Part shown: positions 1 to 5,971 of the stretch, piece after piece
Layout: every line of letters begins with the position of its first letter
Numbering within the stretch: position 1 is the stretch's first letter
NCBI GenBank assembly: GCA_016207475.1
Contig: JACQPM010000136.1
Coordinates: 1-30,077, forward strand
DNA length: 30,077 bases
Direction of reading: 5' to 3'
Source: Methanobacteriota archaeon
GTDB taxonomy: Archaea; Hydrothermarchaeota; Hydrothermarchaeia; Hydrothermarchaeales; JACQPM01
Made by a program: the position numbers and the translations under genes
Notes under the pieces: generated by a model
What the model was told of the DNA's origin: nothing
What the model saw: the letters and a program-made list of their open reading frames with translations, nothing else
Databases searched by the model: none

Positions 1-13
1 AAAAAAAGAAAGA

Positions 14-24
14 TTTTTATATTA
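14..24 (+). promoter_or_regulatory. TATA box of the first small membrane gene
   Basis: A T/A-only stretch (tttttatatta) is centred about 26 bases before the ATG at 46. That spacing places the transcription start on or next to that ATG, so a leaderless mRNA is likely. Confidence 0.5.
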
Positions 25-45
25 GTCTGCCCGGATATGGTAGGC

Positions 46-255
46 ATGGCTAAGAGCGACTACCTCCTGATGGTCTTCGTGAGCCTGCCCCTGATCCTCA
101 TGGGCCTTTTCTTCATCGGGGTGGGCGTCCAGACCTTCTTCCAGTGGCTCGGCGTGAACATCCTCAAGACCTTCGGGAGCATCCTGGTAGCCCTCCTCGG
201 GCTTGTCATCTTGCGGTTCGTGTACCCCCTCCTGGGCGGTGAGAGGGCTTACTAG
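46..255 (+). CDS. small two-helix membrane protein, unknown function
   Basis: This 69-residue protein has two hydrophobic segments, roughly residues 6-26 and 38-60, separated by a short loop (QTFFQWLGVNILKTFG), and ends in a polar tail (GGERAY). An ATG at 37 is also in frame. I chose the ATG at 46 because it sits where transcription should start from the TATA box at 14-24 and gives a MAKSDY start directly before the first helix. I do not recognise a family. It lies alone before the NifU-type gene, which has its own TATA box, so it is probably a separate transcript. Its function is unknown. Confidence 0.6.
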   Translation: MAKSDYLLMVFVSLPLILMGLFFIGVGVQTFFQWLGVNILKTFGSILVALLGLVILRFVYPLLGGERAY

Positions 256-256
256 G

Positions 257-266
257 CTTTTATAAC
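257..266 (+). promoter_or_regulatory. TATA box of the Fe-S/dehydratase-like operon
   Basis: The motif cttttataac lies about 27 bases before the purine-rich ribosome binding site gaggt at 288-292, which is followed by ATG at 298. It is the only promoter-like element before the three-gene operon 298-2190. Confidence 0.5.
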
Positions 267-297
267 GTTAGGCCTTCCCGCCCTTTTGAGGTAGAGC

Positions 298-522
298 ATG
301 CGCGAGAAGGTCAGAAAGATCATCGAGAAGATCAGGCCTGGGCTGCAGGCCGACGGCGGGGATATAGAGCTGGTGGATGTGGACGAGGCCCAGGGGCTCG
401 TGAAGCTGAAGCTCAAGGGTGCCTGCGTCTCCTGCCCCATGTCCCAGATGACCTCCTACTTTGTGGTGGAGAGGCTCCTCAAGAAGGAGGCTCCTGAGGT
501 CAAGGCCGTGGAGATGGTCTAG
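298..522 (+). CDS. NifU C-terminal-domain-type Fe-S scaffold protein
   Basis: This 74-residue protein matches the stand-alone NifU C-terminal (Nfu) domain. It has an N-terminal helix (residues 1-16), the signature LQADGGDIELVDV around residues 16-28, and the cluster-binding pair CVSC (about residues 43-46) followed by PMSQMT. Nfu-type proteins hold a transient Fe-S cluster between two subunits and hand it to client enzymes in the cytoplasm. It is followed after only 9 bases by a dehydratase-like Fe-S protein and then its activator. I infer it may supply or repair clusters for these two, though it could equally serve the whole cell. The length is normal for archaeal Nfu proteins. Confidence 0.85.
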   Translation: MREKVRKIIEKIRPGLQADGGDIELVDVDEAQGLVKLKLKGACVSCPMSQMTSYFVVERLLKKEAPEVKAVEMV

Positions 523-531
523 CGCGGGAAG

Positions 532-1476
532 ATGATAGGCATAACGGCTCTGGTACCACCGGAGGTCCTCTACGCCTCCGGGAAGAGGCCCCTGGACCTG
601 AACAACTTGGTCCCGGAATCTAAGATCAATCCCCGGGAGAAGCTCTGTGCCTGGACCGCCATATGGAGGGAGCTGGTCATCCATGGTGGGCTGGACCTGG
701 AGGGGCTCGTGGTGGTGGCGGGCGGGGACTGCCACAACGCCATCGTGGACGGGGAGAAGGTGGAGCTCTCGGGTCTACCGACATGCTACTTCCTCTACCC
801 CTTCGACGGCTCCCCCCAGCTCCTGGAGGCCCAGCTGGAGGACCTGGTGGAGTTCCTGGGAGGTATCAAGGAGCGGAGCAGATTCGAGATTGTAAGGGCT
901 CTTAAGAAAAGAGCTTTAGCTCTGGACAAGCGGAGGGTCAGAGGGGAGGTGGCCGCCAGCGATGGCTTCCTCCTCCAGGTCTCGACGAGCGACATGCTGG
1001 GGTCCCTCGAGGCCTATGAGGAGAGACTGGGGAGGATGGAGGCTTCGGACGAGACGGTGGAGTTCAAGCACCGCATAGCCCTCCTGGGGGTGCCGCCCAT
1101 CTACCCTGACCTCCATGCCTTCCTCCAGTCCCTCGGGCTCCATGTGGTCTACGATGAGATGCCCTACGAGTTCATCAGGCTCACCGGCTCCAGTCTGAGC
1201 GGGATATCCAGAAGTTACGCCGGCTACACCTTCGCCGGGAAGATCCAGCGCAGGCTGGGCTTTATAGAGAAGGAGCTCAAGAGGCGCCGGGTGGACGCCG
1301 TGATCCACTTCCAGCAGTTCGCCTGCCACCACAGGCTCGAGGACCCCATCATGCGGGAGCGGTTGAATAGAGGCCTCGGCTACCCATACCTGGGTATAGA
1401 GGGGGATATGCCATCAAAATTGCCGGAGCAGGTGAAGCTGAGGCTGGAGGCCTTTGCCGAGAGGCTGGGTGATTGA
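532..1476 (+). CDS. 2-hydroxyacyl-CoA dehydratase D-component-like Fe-S protein (HgdB/BcrC/YjiM superfamily)
   Basis: At 314 residues this is shorter than the roughly 380-430 residues usual for HgdA/B-type subunits, and only one subunit is present. Four cysteines are visible: C39 (KLCAWTAIW), C67 (GGDCHNA), C85 (LPTCYFLYPF) and C265 (FQQFACHH). C39, C67 and C265 fit the spacing of the three cluster ligands of this superfamily; C85 is extra. The family uses a low-potential Fe-S cluster, recharged by an ATP-driven activator, to deliver single electrons. Members include 2-hydroxyacyl-CoA dehydratases, benzoyl-CoA reductases and the homomeric YjiM/double-cubane proteins. The next gene is the matching activator, directly abutting (TGA then ATG). 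A single-subunit system paired with one activator resembles the YjiM-YjiL type more than a heterodimeric dehydratase. The substrate is unknown. Confidence 0.75.
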   Translation: MIGITALVPPEVLYASGKRPLDLNNLVPESKINPREKLCAWTAIWRELVIHGGLDLEGLVVVAGGDCHNAIVDGEKVELSGLPTCYFLYPFDGSPQLLEAQLEDLVEFLGGIKERSRFEIVRALKKRALALDKRRVRGEVAASDGFLLQVSTSDMLGSLEAYEERLGRMEASDETVEFKHRIALLGVPPIYPDLHAFLQSLGLHVVYDEMPYEFIRLTGSSLSGISRSYAGYTFAGKIQRRLGFIEKELKRRRVDAVIHFQQFACHHRLEDPIMRERLNRGLGYPYLGIEGDMPSKLPEQVKLRLEAFAERLGD

Positions 1477-2190
1477 ATGGAGATCATGGGCTTAGATGTG
1501 GGGTCCAGGGCGGCGAAGAGCGCCCTCCTCGTAGGCCGCAAGTGGAGCTGGGGCGTCGCCGACATCATGGCCTGGAGGGACCTCCTGAGCTCCGGGGCCG
1601 AGGTCGTTGCCACGGGCTACTTCCGGAAGAAGGTCCCCCACACTCTGGTGGTCACTGAGATAACTGCCGCCATCCACGGGGTGAGGCACTTTATAAGGGG
1701 CGACGTGGATGCCATCGTGGATATCGGAGCCCAGGACACGAAGGTCATCGACCTGGCCACGGGGGAGTTCATGATGAACGACAAGTGCTCTGCCGGTACC
1801 GGGGCCTTCCTGGAGTTCCTGGCAGGCTACTTCGGCCTGGGGATGGAGGAGCTCCAGGAGTACCACTTCCGGGCCGGGAGGACGGCAGAGATAAACAACA
1901 CCTGCGCCGTCTTCGCCCAGTCGGAGGTGGTCTCGCGGCTGGTGGAAGGGTACACGCGAGAGGAGGTAATAAAAGGGATACACCACGCCTTCGCCCGGCG
2001 GATAGGGCAGCTCATCCCCCAGGATGCGGATAGGGTGGCCTTCATAGGAGGGGTGGTGAAGAATAGGGGCGTCATAGACGCCTTCGAGAAGGAGCTTGGC
2101 ATCAGGGCCCTGGTCCCCAGGGAACCCCAGGTGGTCAATGCCGTGGGCGCCTTGGAGTACTACATGGCCCGTCGTGGCGGGCCTCCATAG
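1477..2190 (+). CDS. ATP-dependent activator of the dehydratase-like protein (BcrAD/BadFG, HgdC/YjiL family)
   Basis: This 237-residue ASKHA-fold ATPase has phosphate loop 1 near the N terminus (GLDVGSRAAK), the second loop VDIGAQDTKVI at about residues 81-91, and the two cysteines that bridge one [4Fe-4S] cluster across the homodimer: C104 (NDKCSAGTGAF) and C143 (NNTCAVFAQSE). The adenosine motif GGVVKN falls near residues 191-196. Such proteins couple ATP hydrolysis to injection of one low-potential electron into the partner enzyme. The length is about 20 residues below typical HgdC. The ATG follows the upstream stop with no gap, so the two are probably made together. A convergent small gene begins 4 bases after its stop. 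Confidence 0.88.
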   Translation: MEIMGLDVGSRAAKSALLVGRKWSWGVADIMAWRDLLSSGAEVVATGYFRKKVPHTLVVTEITAAIHGVRHFIRGDVDAIVDIGAQDTKVIDLATGEFMMNDKCSAGTGAFLEFLAGYFGLGMEELQEYHFRAGRTAEINNTCAVFAQSEVVSRLVEGYTREEVIKGIHHAFARRIGQLIPQDADRVAFIGGVVKNRGVIDAFEKELGIRALVPREPQVVNAVGALEYYMARRGGPP

Positions 2191-2194
2191 CAAC

Positions 2195-2371
2195 CTAAGT
2201 CTTGAGGGCCAGAGTCGTGGTGAGCACCTCGATGGGCCTCACCGTCGCTGGCACCGGCTTCATGGATACCGCCAGGAAGGCCAGCGCCACCAATGCCACG
2301 AAGGCCAGGAAGACAAGGTCTATGGCGTCCAGGCATGCCCGCCTATCCCCGTACACGAAACACCTCTCCAT
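2195..2371 (-). CDS. 58-residue single-span membrane protein, unknown
   Basis: The peptide starts MERCFVYGDRRACLDAID and then has a hydrophobic stretch of about 18 residues (LVFLAFVALVALAFLAV), followed by a Pro-rich polar tail. I chose the ATG at 2371, which has a GGGGAG purine run just upstream. Longer in-frame starts would run into the tRNA-Pro gene. The minus-strand reading of the AT-rich element near 2420 could act as its TATA box. It has two cysteines before the helix. I recognise no family, and it could be a chance ORF, though the clean helix and placement support a real gene. Confidence 0.45.
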   Translation of the reverse strand: MERCFVYGDRRACLDAIDLVFLAFVALVALAFLAVSMKPVPATVRPIEVLTTTLALKT

Positions 2372-2413
2372 CTGCTGCTCCCCTAACAATACCTGGAAGC
2401 TTAGCGATGGAAA

Positions 2414-2426
2414 GGTATTTATTTCA
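2414..2426. promoter_or_regulatory. TATA-like element before tRNA-Pro, possibly shared with the divergent small gene
   Basis: The stretch ggtatttatttca is centred about 26 bases before the first base of tRNA-Pro, the usual archaeal spacing. Read on the minus strand (aaataaatacc) it sits about 46 bases before the ATG of the 58-residue gene. Confidence 0.5.
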
Positions 2427-2445
2427 AGCCCCGGAGTCTCCCATG

Positions 2446-2542
2446 GGGGCCATAGGGTAGCCTGGTCCATCCTTCGAGCTTTGGGACAGCCCGGAAGGGT
2501 GCGGAAGAGCTTGAGACCCCGGTTCAAATCCGGGTGGCCCCA
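2446..2542 (+). tRNA. tRNA-Pro (anticodon UGG) with a 22-base intron
   Basis: The acceptor GGGGCCA (2446-2452) pairs with TGGCCCC (2535-2541), with discriminator A at 2542 and no encoded CCA. The T arm is CCCGG-TTCAAAT-CCGGG. The anticodon stem CGAGC (2475-2479) pairs with GCTTG (2509-2513) through one G-U. Between them, loop bases TTTGGG carry anticodon TGG (2482-2484), then an intron at 2486-2507 follows position 37, then A38. The intron ends form a bulge-helix-bulge: TTTG pairs with CGGA, with 3-base bulges GGA and AGA on opposite strands, and the intron core folds as CCC-GGAA-GGG. This is the standard substrate of the archaeal splicing endonuclease. The mature length is 75. Confidence 0.93.
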
Positions 2543-2640
2543 TTTGTCAGCACTTCGCAGCCAAGCCCTTCACGGTGGATGGCTCGAATGGCTGCTCGTG
2601 CCGACACGCCTCCCAGCACGGTCTAGTGCCCGAGAGAGAT

Positions 2641-2649
2641 AATTTTAAG
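2641..2649 (+). promoter_or_regulatory. TATA-like element of the pilin-like gene
   Basis: The AT-rich aattttaag lies about 28 bases before the ATG at 2673. No clear ribosome binding site precedes that ATG (gcagattaa), so a leaderless message is likely. The 100 bases between tRNA-Pro and this element show no gene that I can support. Confidence 0.4.
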
Positions 2650-2672
2650 TGTTTACACGTGAAGCAGATTAA

Positions 2673-3023
2673 ATGAAAATGGGCTTTAGAAGGAAAACTG
2701 CTTGCGAATCATTTGGGAAATTTTTAAAGGGCGATAGAGGCCAGGGGTTGGTTGATGTTTTAGTTCTGGTGGGGGGTGCCATCCTAGTAGGGGTGGTAGT
2801 CTTCACTCTATATGGGAGCATGGTCAAAACGACGGCCAAGGGTCTGAACGCTAGCGTAGCGGAGGTGACGAGTGCCATCGACAACGCCGCCTCGCTCACC
2901 GACAGTGTGACTTTATGCCATATACCGCCTGGCAATCCCGGTAACGCTCGCACAACGACGGTGGAGCAGAGCGAGGTTTCCGCCCATTTGGGGCACGGGG
3001 ACTATCTTGGTCCCTGTACGTAG
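2673..3023 (+). CDS. type IV pilin-like secreted protein with a CHIPPGNP module
   Basis: This 116-residue protein has a basic N terminus (residues 1-22) ending in KGDRGQ, then an uninterrupted hydrophobic helix (GLVDVLVLVGGAILVGVVVF, about residues 25-44). That is the layout of archaeal class III signal peptides, which are cut before the helix by a prepilin peptidase. After a polar linker come residues 80-115 with LCHIPPGNPGNA (C82, H83), AHLGHGD (H105, H108) and a final C115. This Cys/His module (CHIPPGNP...H.HGD..G.C) recurs in many secreted proteins, but I know of no established function; metal binding or a disulfide is possible. The first 60 bases of the gene are much more AT-rich than its neighbours. 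Surface display on a pilus-like filament is inferred. Confidence 0.72.
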   Translation: MKMGFRRKTACESFGKFLKGDRGQGLVDVLVLVGGAILVGVVVFTLYGSMVKTTAKGLNASVAEVTSAIDNAASLTDSVTLCHIPPGNPGNARTTTVEQSEVSAHLGHGDYLGPCT

Positions 3024-3145
3024 GCAGCTCAGCGCTTCGCAGGACCCCCACAGGTCGTCCTGCTTGCGCCGAGACCCTTCTGAACCGCTCCTCAGGCTTC
3101 GGCTCATGCTCGCCTTCGTCGCGGCTCGACCCCTTCTCCCGATAG

Positions 3146-3155
3146 GTATTTAAAC
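3146..3155 (+). promoter_or_regulatory. TATA box of the basic-peptide/tRNA-Leu unit
   Basis: The motif gtatttaaac lies about 48 bases before the TTG at 3198, allowing a leader of about 20 bases that contains the strong ribosome binding site AGGAGG at 3185-3190. I see no separate TATA box between this gene and tRNA-Leu. The stretch 3024-3140 before it is GC-rich and shows no gene that I can support. Confidence 0.55.
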
Positions 3156-3197
3156 AGGCGCCATCCCATCCTATCCTACACACCAGGAGGCATCGTA

Positions 3198-3311
3198 TTG
3201 GCTGGTAAACATTCATCCAGGAAATGGAAGAAGGCTGGCAAGTGCCGGTGGAAGACCAGGAAGAAGAAGCTGAAGGAGAGGAGGAGGAAGGCCAAGATCA
3301 GGACCAGGTAG
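3198..3311 (+). CDS. 37-residue Lys/Arg-rich peptide, ribosomal-protein-like (eL41-like?)
   Basis: A TTG start preceded by AGGAGG with 7-base spacing opens a 37-codon frame beginning AGKHSSRKWKKAGKCRWKTR and ending KAKIRTR. More than half of the residues are Lys or Arg and there are almost no acidic ones. The size, composition and the WK/RW pattern followed by a basic helix resemble the tiny ribosomal protein eL41 and similar rRNA-binding peptides, but I cannot align it with certainty. The tRNA-Leu gene starts 15 bases after the stop without its own promoter, so the two may be co-transcribed. Its strong promoter and ribosome binding site argue that it is truly expressed. Confidence 0.6.
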   Translation: MAGKHSSRKWKKAGKCRWKTRKKKLKERRRKAKIRTR

Positions 3312-3326
3312 CCCTCACTCACGGTT

Positions 3327-3441
3327 GCGGGGGTGCCCGAGATTGGCCAAAGGGGACAGGCTTAGGATGCCCGGGCGAGAACCCGGGCAGGGGAGACCTG
3401 TTAGCTCAGTGCTTGCGAGGGTTCGAATCCCTTCCCCCGCA
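3327..3441 (+). tRNA. tRNA-Leu (anticodon UAG) with a 29-base intron
   Basis: The acceptor GCGGGGG (3327-3333) pairs with CCCCCGC (3434-3440), with discriminator A at 3441 and no CCA encoded. The anticodon stem ACAGG (3356-3360) pairs with CCTGT (3397-3401). Loop bases CTTAGG carry anticodon TAG (3363-3365). The intron is 3367-3395, after position 37, and A38 is 3396. Inside it TGCCCGGG pairs with CCCGGGCA, giving an 8-bp helix. The 3' bulge is AGA; the central helix is weaker (CTT with GGG). A long variable arm follows from 3402, as expected for tRNA-Leu. The T arm is GAGGG-TTCGAAT-CCCTT. The mature length is 86. Confidence 0.93.
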
Positions 3442-3470
3442 CTTGCCCATATCCCCTGATGGAACGACAA

Positions 3471-3478
3471 TTATAAAT
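3471..3478 (+). promoter_or_regulatory. TATA box of the frameshifted secreted protein
   Basis: The motif ttataaat ends 20 bases before the ATG at 3499, so transcription should begin almost at the start codon. A ribosome-binding-like GGAGGT (3490-3495) also precedes the ATG. Confidence 0.6.
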
Positions 3479-3498
3479 GGAATAGTGACGGAGGTTAG

Positions 3499-4373
3499 AT
3501 GGGTGGTTTGTTGAGGCATTATATAATAGTAGCCCTGATGGCCTTTGCCCTCCTCGTACCCGCGGCCCATGCCTACTACAAGAACTCCCTCGCATCGGAT
3601 ACGGCTGGGGTGCTCTATAGCGCAGAGGCCCGCTACCACGCCCCCCTCATCTTCATCCCAGGGATAATGGGCTCCGTCCTGGTGGACCAGACGGGGGATG
3701 AGCTGTGGCCAGGAGGGCTCCAGGAGGGCCGTTCCTGGCTTGAGCTCCAGGAGGACGGTAAGACCCCCGTGGTGGAGGGGGCGACGATCTCTTCGAGGAG
3801 ATCAACCACGACAAACGGGACGAGGGGCGTCTTACATCGATAAACAAGACGGCAGAGCGCGAGCTGAAAAAACTGAGGGACAAGGAGCGGATGGAGGAGG
3901 AGGCGAAGGCCTACGCTGAGAAGGTCAAGGGGATGGAAGGGCTGCAGAAAGCCGGGAGGGAGATCGACGAGAGCTTCCTCAACCGCCTGAGGGGGGACCT
4001 GGAAGGGCGGGCAAGGTCCATCGTCTTCGGTGAGTTGGGCGAGGGCAAGACCTACCGCATCAATATAATAGTCCCGGGGGCTGGCCAGTACGACGAGAAG
4101 AATCCCGATTTCAAGGCCTTCGTGGTAGTCCATGAGGGGAGGCTGGTGGACTCCGGCATCGGGACGGTGAGGCCGGAGGATGCTAAGGTGACGGTGAGAG
4201 ACATGGATACCTTTGCGAAGGTCGCCATCGGACCAGGATATGCCTATTTGGGTGAGCGGGGAATCTCCCTGGGCGAGGCCTACAGGGAGGGATTGATAGA
4301 GGTGGACAGCGGAATCGTGAAGAACGCCCTCTTCAAGGCAGCTGAGCTGGTCAGGAAGTATCTGGAGAAGTGA
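3499..4373 (+). pseudogene. secreted LCAT/lipase-like N terminus joined to an unknown domain, split by a frameshift
   Basis: The first frame (3499-3843) encodes a signal peptide (residues 1-25, cut near AHA) and APLIFIPGIMGSVL..LWPGG, the strand-oxyanion motif typical of LCAT-type lipases. Its sense then fails after about residue 93. A second frame is open from 3744 and carries the rest, with an ATG at 3891 and stop at 4373; the codons between 3780 and 3890 read as a sensible charged helix (DLFEEINHDK...). The switch fits the five-G run at 3777-3781: one extra G, or slippage by -1 on GGG, rejoins the frames into about 291 residues. The catalytic Ser/Asp/His part of a lipase is absent; the C-terminal 100 residues (GKTYRINIIV...) vaguely recall a lipid-binding fold. 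It may be a sequencing error, a decaying gene or programmed slippage. Confidence 0.6.
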
Positions 4374-4374
4374 G

Positions 4375-4962
4375 ATGAAACGCCTAGCCATCGTCCTGGT
4401 CGCCCTTCTCCTCCTTCCCTCCGTCTCGGCCTACCAGCAGTCCCACCTGGTCTTCGACCTGGAAAAGTCCTGGAATGTGGTGGAGCAGAGACACGCCGCC
4501 CAGACCTTCGAGAAGCAGGGGATGCTCCTGGAGGTCCGCTCCTTCACCAGCAGGGTCCAGCTGCTCTCGCCAGGGGACTTTGCCGCCGCCCGTGGTGGAG
4601 AGGTAGTGAGCGAGGCCGAATACGGGAAGCTTAAAGTCAAGGAAGCGGTCGTGACCGATGCGGAGCTTGTCTACATCCTCTCCCAGCTCTCCCAGGGGGA
4701 CGAAGTCTACACCCTCGCCCTGGTGGCCCCCAAAGGGCTGAGCGGGCAGGCCAGGCTGGAGATGCAGAAGCTTTACCAATCCCTCCAGATATCCGAGGCC
4801 CAGCGGTTCGCCGACGCCCCTTACGAAGTACCGCTGGAGTACCCAGGCGATGTTACTCTCCCCATCCGGGATCGGATACCCCTGGGGAAGCTCGTCCTGG
4901 CAGGGGTCGTAATTCTGATAATGGCGGTAATCTTGAAGAGAAGGCGTGGGAAAAAGGGTTAA
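4375..4962 (+). CDS. secreted protein anchored by a C-terminal helix, unknown
   Basis: This 195-residue protein has a cleavable signal peptide (residues 1-19, MKRLAIVLVALLLLPSVSA), an external domain (about 20-160) and a C-terminal membrane helix (KLVLAGVVILIMAVIL) followed by KRRRGKKG, which fixes the bulk outside the cell. The external part alternates strands and helices with no cysteine and no motif that I recognise. The ending VYTLALVAPKGLSGQARLEMQKLYQSLQI loosely resembles PsbP/Mog1-like lipoproteins; that is a guess. It starts 1 base after the stop of the frameshifted secreted gene, so the two are one transcript. Confidence 0.7.
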   Translation: MKRLAIVLVALLLLPSVSAYQQSHLVFDLEKSWNVVEQRHAAQTFEKQGMLLEVRSFTSRVQLLSPGDFAAARGGEVVSEAEYGKLKVKEAVVTDAELVYILSQLSQGDEVYTLALVAPKGLSGQARLEMQKLYQSLQISEAQRFADAPYEVPLEYPGDVTLPIRDRIPLGKLVLAGVVILIMAVILKRRRGKKG

Positions 4963-5001
4963 TCGACATCGTTGGCGCAAATTATACTATTCCGAATCGT
5001 T

Positions 5002-5063
5002 ATACGCGTATCTGGGCCCTTAACATTCCTGTATATGCCACGGTTTCGTGGACAAAATATATC
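5002..5063 (+). promoter_or_regulatory. promoter region of the PCYCGC gene with two inverted repeats
   Basis: A perfect 10-base palindrome atacgcgtat is at 5002-5011. A second inverted repeat, CCACG-gttt-CGTGG, is at 5038-5051. The TATA box aaaatatatc (about 5054-5063) follows 2 bases later and lies about 30 bases before the ATG at 5092. An inverted repeat touching the TATA/BRE is where an archaeal repressor would act. An alternative TATA (aattatacta) is near 4979. Confidence 0.4.
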
Positions 5064-5091
5064 ACCCCTAAAAGAGGTGTATGAGAGCAAC

Positions 5092-5598
5092 ATGAAACCG
5101 AGGGGACTGAAGAGGGAGAGAGATAGGAAGGACGAGAAGCAAGATAATCCGGCAAGAGGGAAGATCGTCACCTTCCTCGCCATTGGGCTGCTCATGATCG
5201 GAGGGGCGGGTGCATACAGCATGATGAAGGGCGGCTCTGAAGCCCCTGAGGATGGGAAAGAGCTCAACCTCCCGAGCTATGCGTACACGAGCGCCGAGAG
5301 CCTGAGGGGCTATCGCATAGCCCTCCAGATCCCGGATATCATGGAAAAGATCCCCTGCTACTGCGGGTGCGGGGAGATGGAGCACCTGAGCGTGAAGCAC
5401 AAGAACCTGAGGGACTGTTTCATCTTCGACGACGGGACCTTCGACGACCACGCCTCCTACTGCGACGTCTGCCTCTACATAGCCCTGGACGTGGACAAGT
5501 GGCAGGGGCTCCCAGTGAAGGAGATAAGGGCCAAGGTGGATGCCAAGTACGGGGACGGTCGCTTCGGGCCAGCCACCAAGACGCCGCCCATCGTATAG
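5092..5598 (+). CDS. membrane-anchored PCYCGC-motif protein
   Basis: This 168-residue protein begins with a very basic segment (residues 1-24), then one membrane helix (about 25-45), then an external domain. The motif PCYCGCGEMEHLSVKH (C89, C91, C93) plus C109 (RDCF), C124 and C127 (YCDVC) matches the PCYCGC family, an extracytoplasmic family of unknown function often seen near metal-handling genes. Six cysteines and several histidines suggest metal or cluster binding. I chose ATG 5092 because the TATA box at 5054-5063 puts transcription just before it; a longer TTG-initiated frame from 4972 would cross the promoter. In-frame GTG at 5077 is possible. The next gene follows its stop directly. 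Confidence 0.75.
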   Translation: MKPRGLKRERDRKDEKQDNPARGKIVTFLAIGLLMIGGAGAYSMMKGGSEAPEDGKELNLPSYAYTSAESLRGYRIALQIPDIMEKIPCYCGCGEMEHLSVKHKNLRDCFIFDDGTFDDHASYCDVCLYIALDVDKWQGLPVKEIRAKVDAKYGDGRFGPATKTPPIV

Positions 5599-5916
5599 AT
5601 GAGATGCCGTCGCGTCTTCAGTGCCCTGGTGGTAGTCCTCCTGGCCCTCTTCGCCTACGAGAGCTACATCTACAGCGCGGGGCCGGTATACGCCCATACG
5701 AGAATGATGCAGGAGATGATGGGCCTCCCGACACCTTTCCTGGGGCTCAGCCTGCGGTCCTGGACTCTCTTGGTCCTCTTGTCGATCTTTGCCTTCTCCC
5801 TCTCCACGGGCAAGAGGGAGGAGTCCTTAGAAATCCTGGCGGCCAGGTATGCCAGGGGCGAGATCTCAAGGGAGGAGTACCTCCAGGGGCTGAGGGACCT
5901 GAAGGAGGGGCGGTGA
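5599..5916 (+). CDS. two-helix membrane protein with a C-terminal SHOCT domain
   Basis: This 105-residue protein has helix 1 (about residues 6-27), an external loop of about 25 residues rich in Met (RMMQEMMG), helix 2 (about 50-69), then a C-terminal SHOCT motif (ILAARYARGEISREEYLQGL). SHOCT is a short two-helix oligomerisation module at the ends of many membrane proteins. Its ATG directly follows the TAG of the PCYCGC gene, so they form one operon. A second SHOCT protein is encoded at 11712, before the copper ATPase, which suggests related roles. The function is unknown. Confidence 0.75.
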   Translation: MRCRRVFSALVVVLLALFAYESYIYSAGPVYAHTRMMQEMMGLPTPFLGLSLRSWTLLVLLSIFAFSLSTGKREESLEILAARYARGEISREEYLQGLRDLKEGR

Positions 5917-5971
5917 TGCTATGTACCTTCCACTCGCGATGAAGAGTTTAAACCATTATAACTGATATTTT

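Noticed and set aside
532..2190. Nitrogenase or methanogenesis-marker assignment for the Fe-S operon
   Set aside because: The proteins belong to the wider dehydratase/activator superfamily, but no nitrogenase-fold P-loop protein or other methanogenesis gene is near, so a narrower claim is not supported.
2896..3216. 106-codon minus-strand ORF between the pilin-like gene and the basic-peptide gene
   Set aside because: It overlaps the pilin C-terminal module and the plus-strand promoter, has no promoter of its own, and the product looks random.
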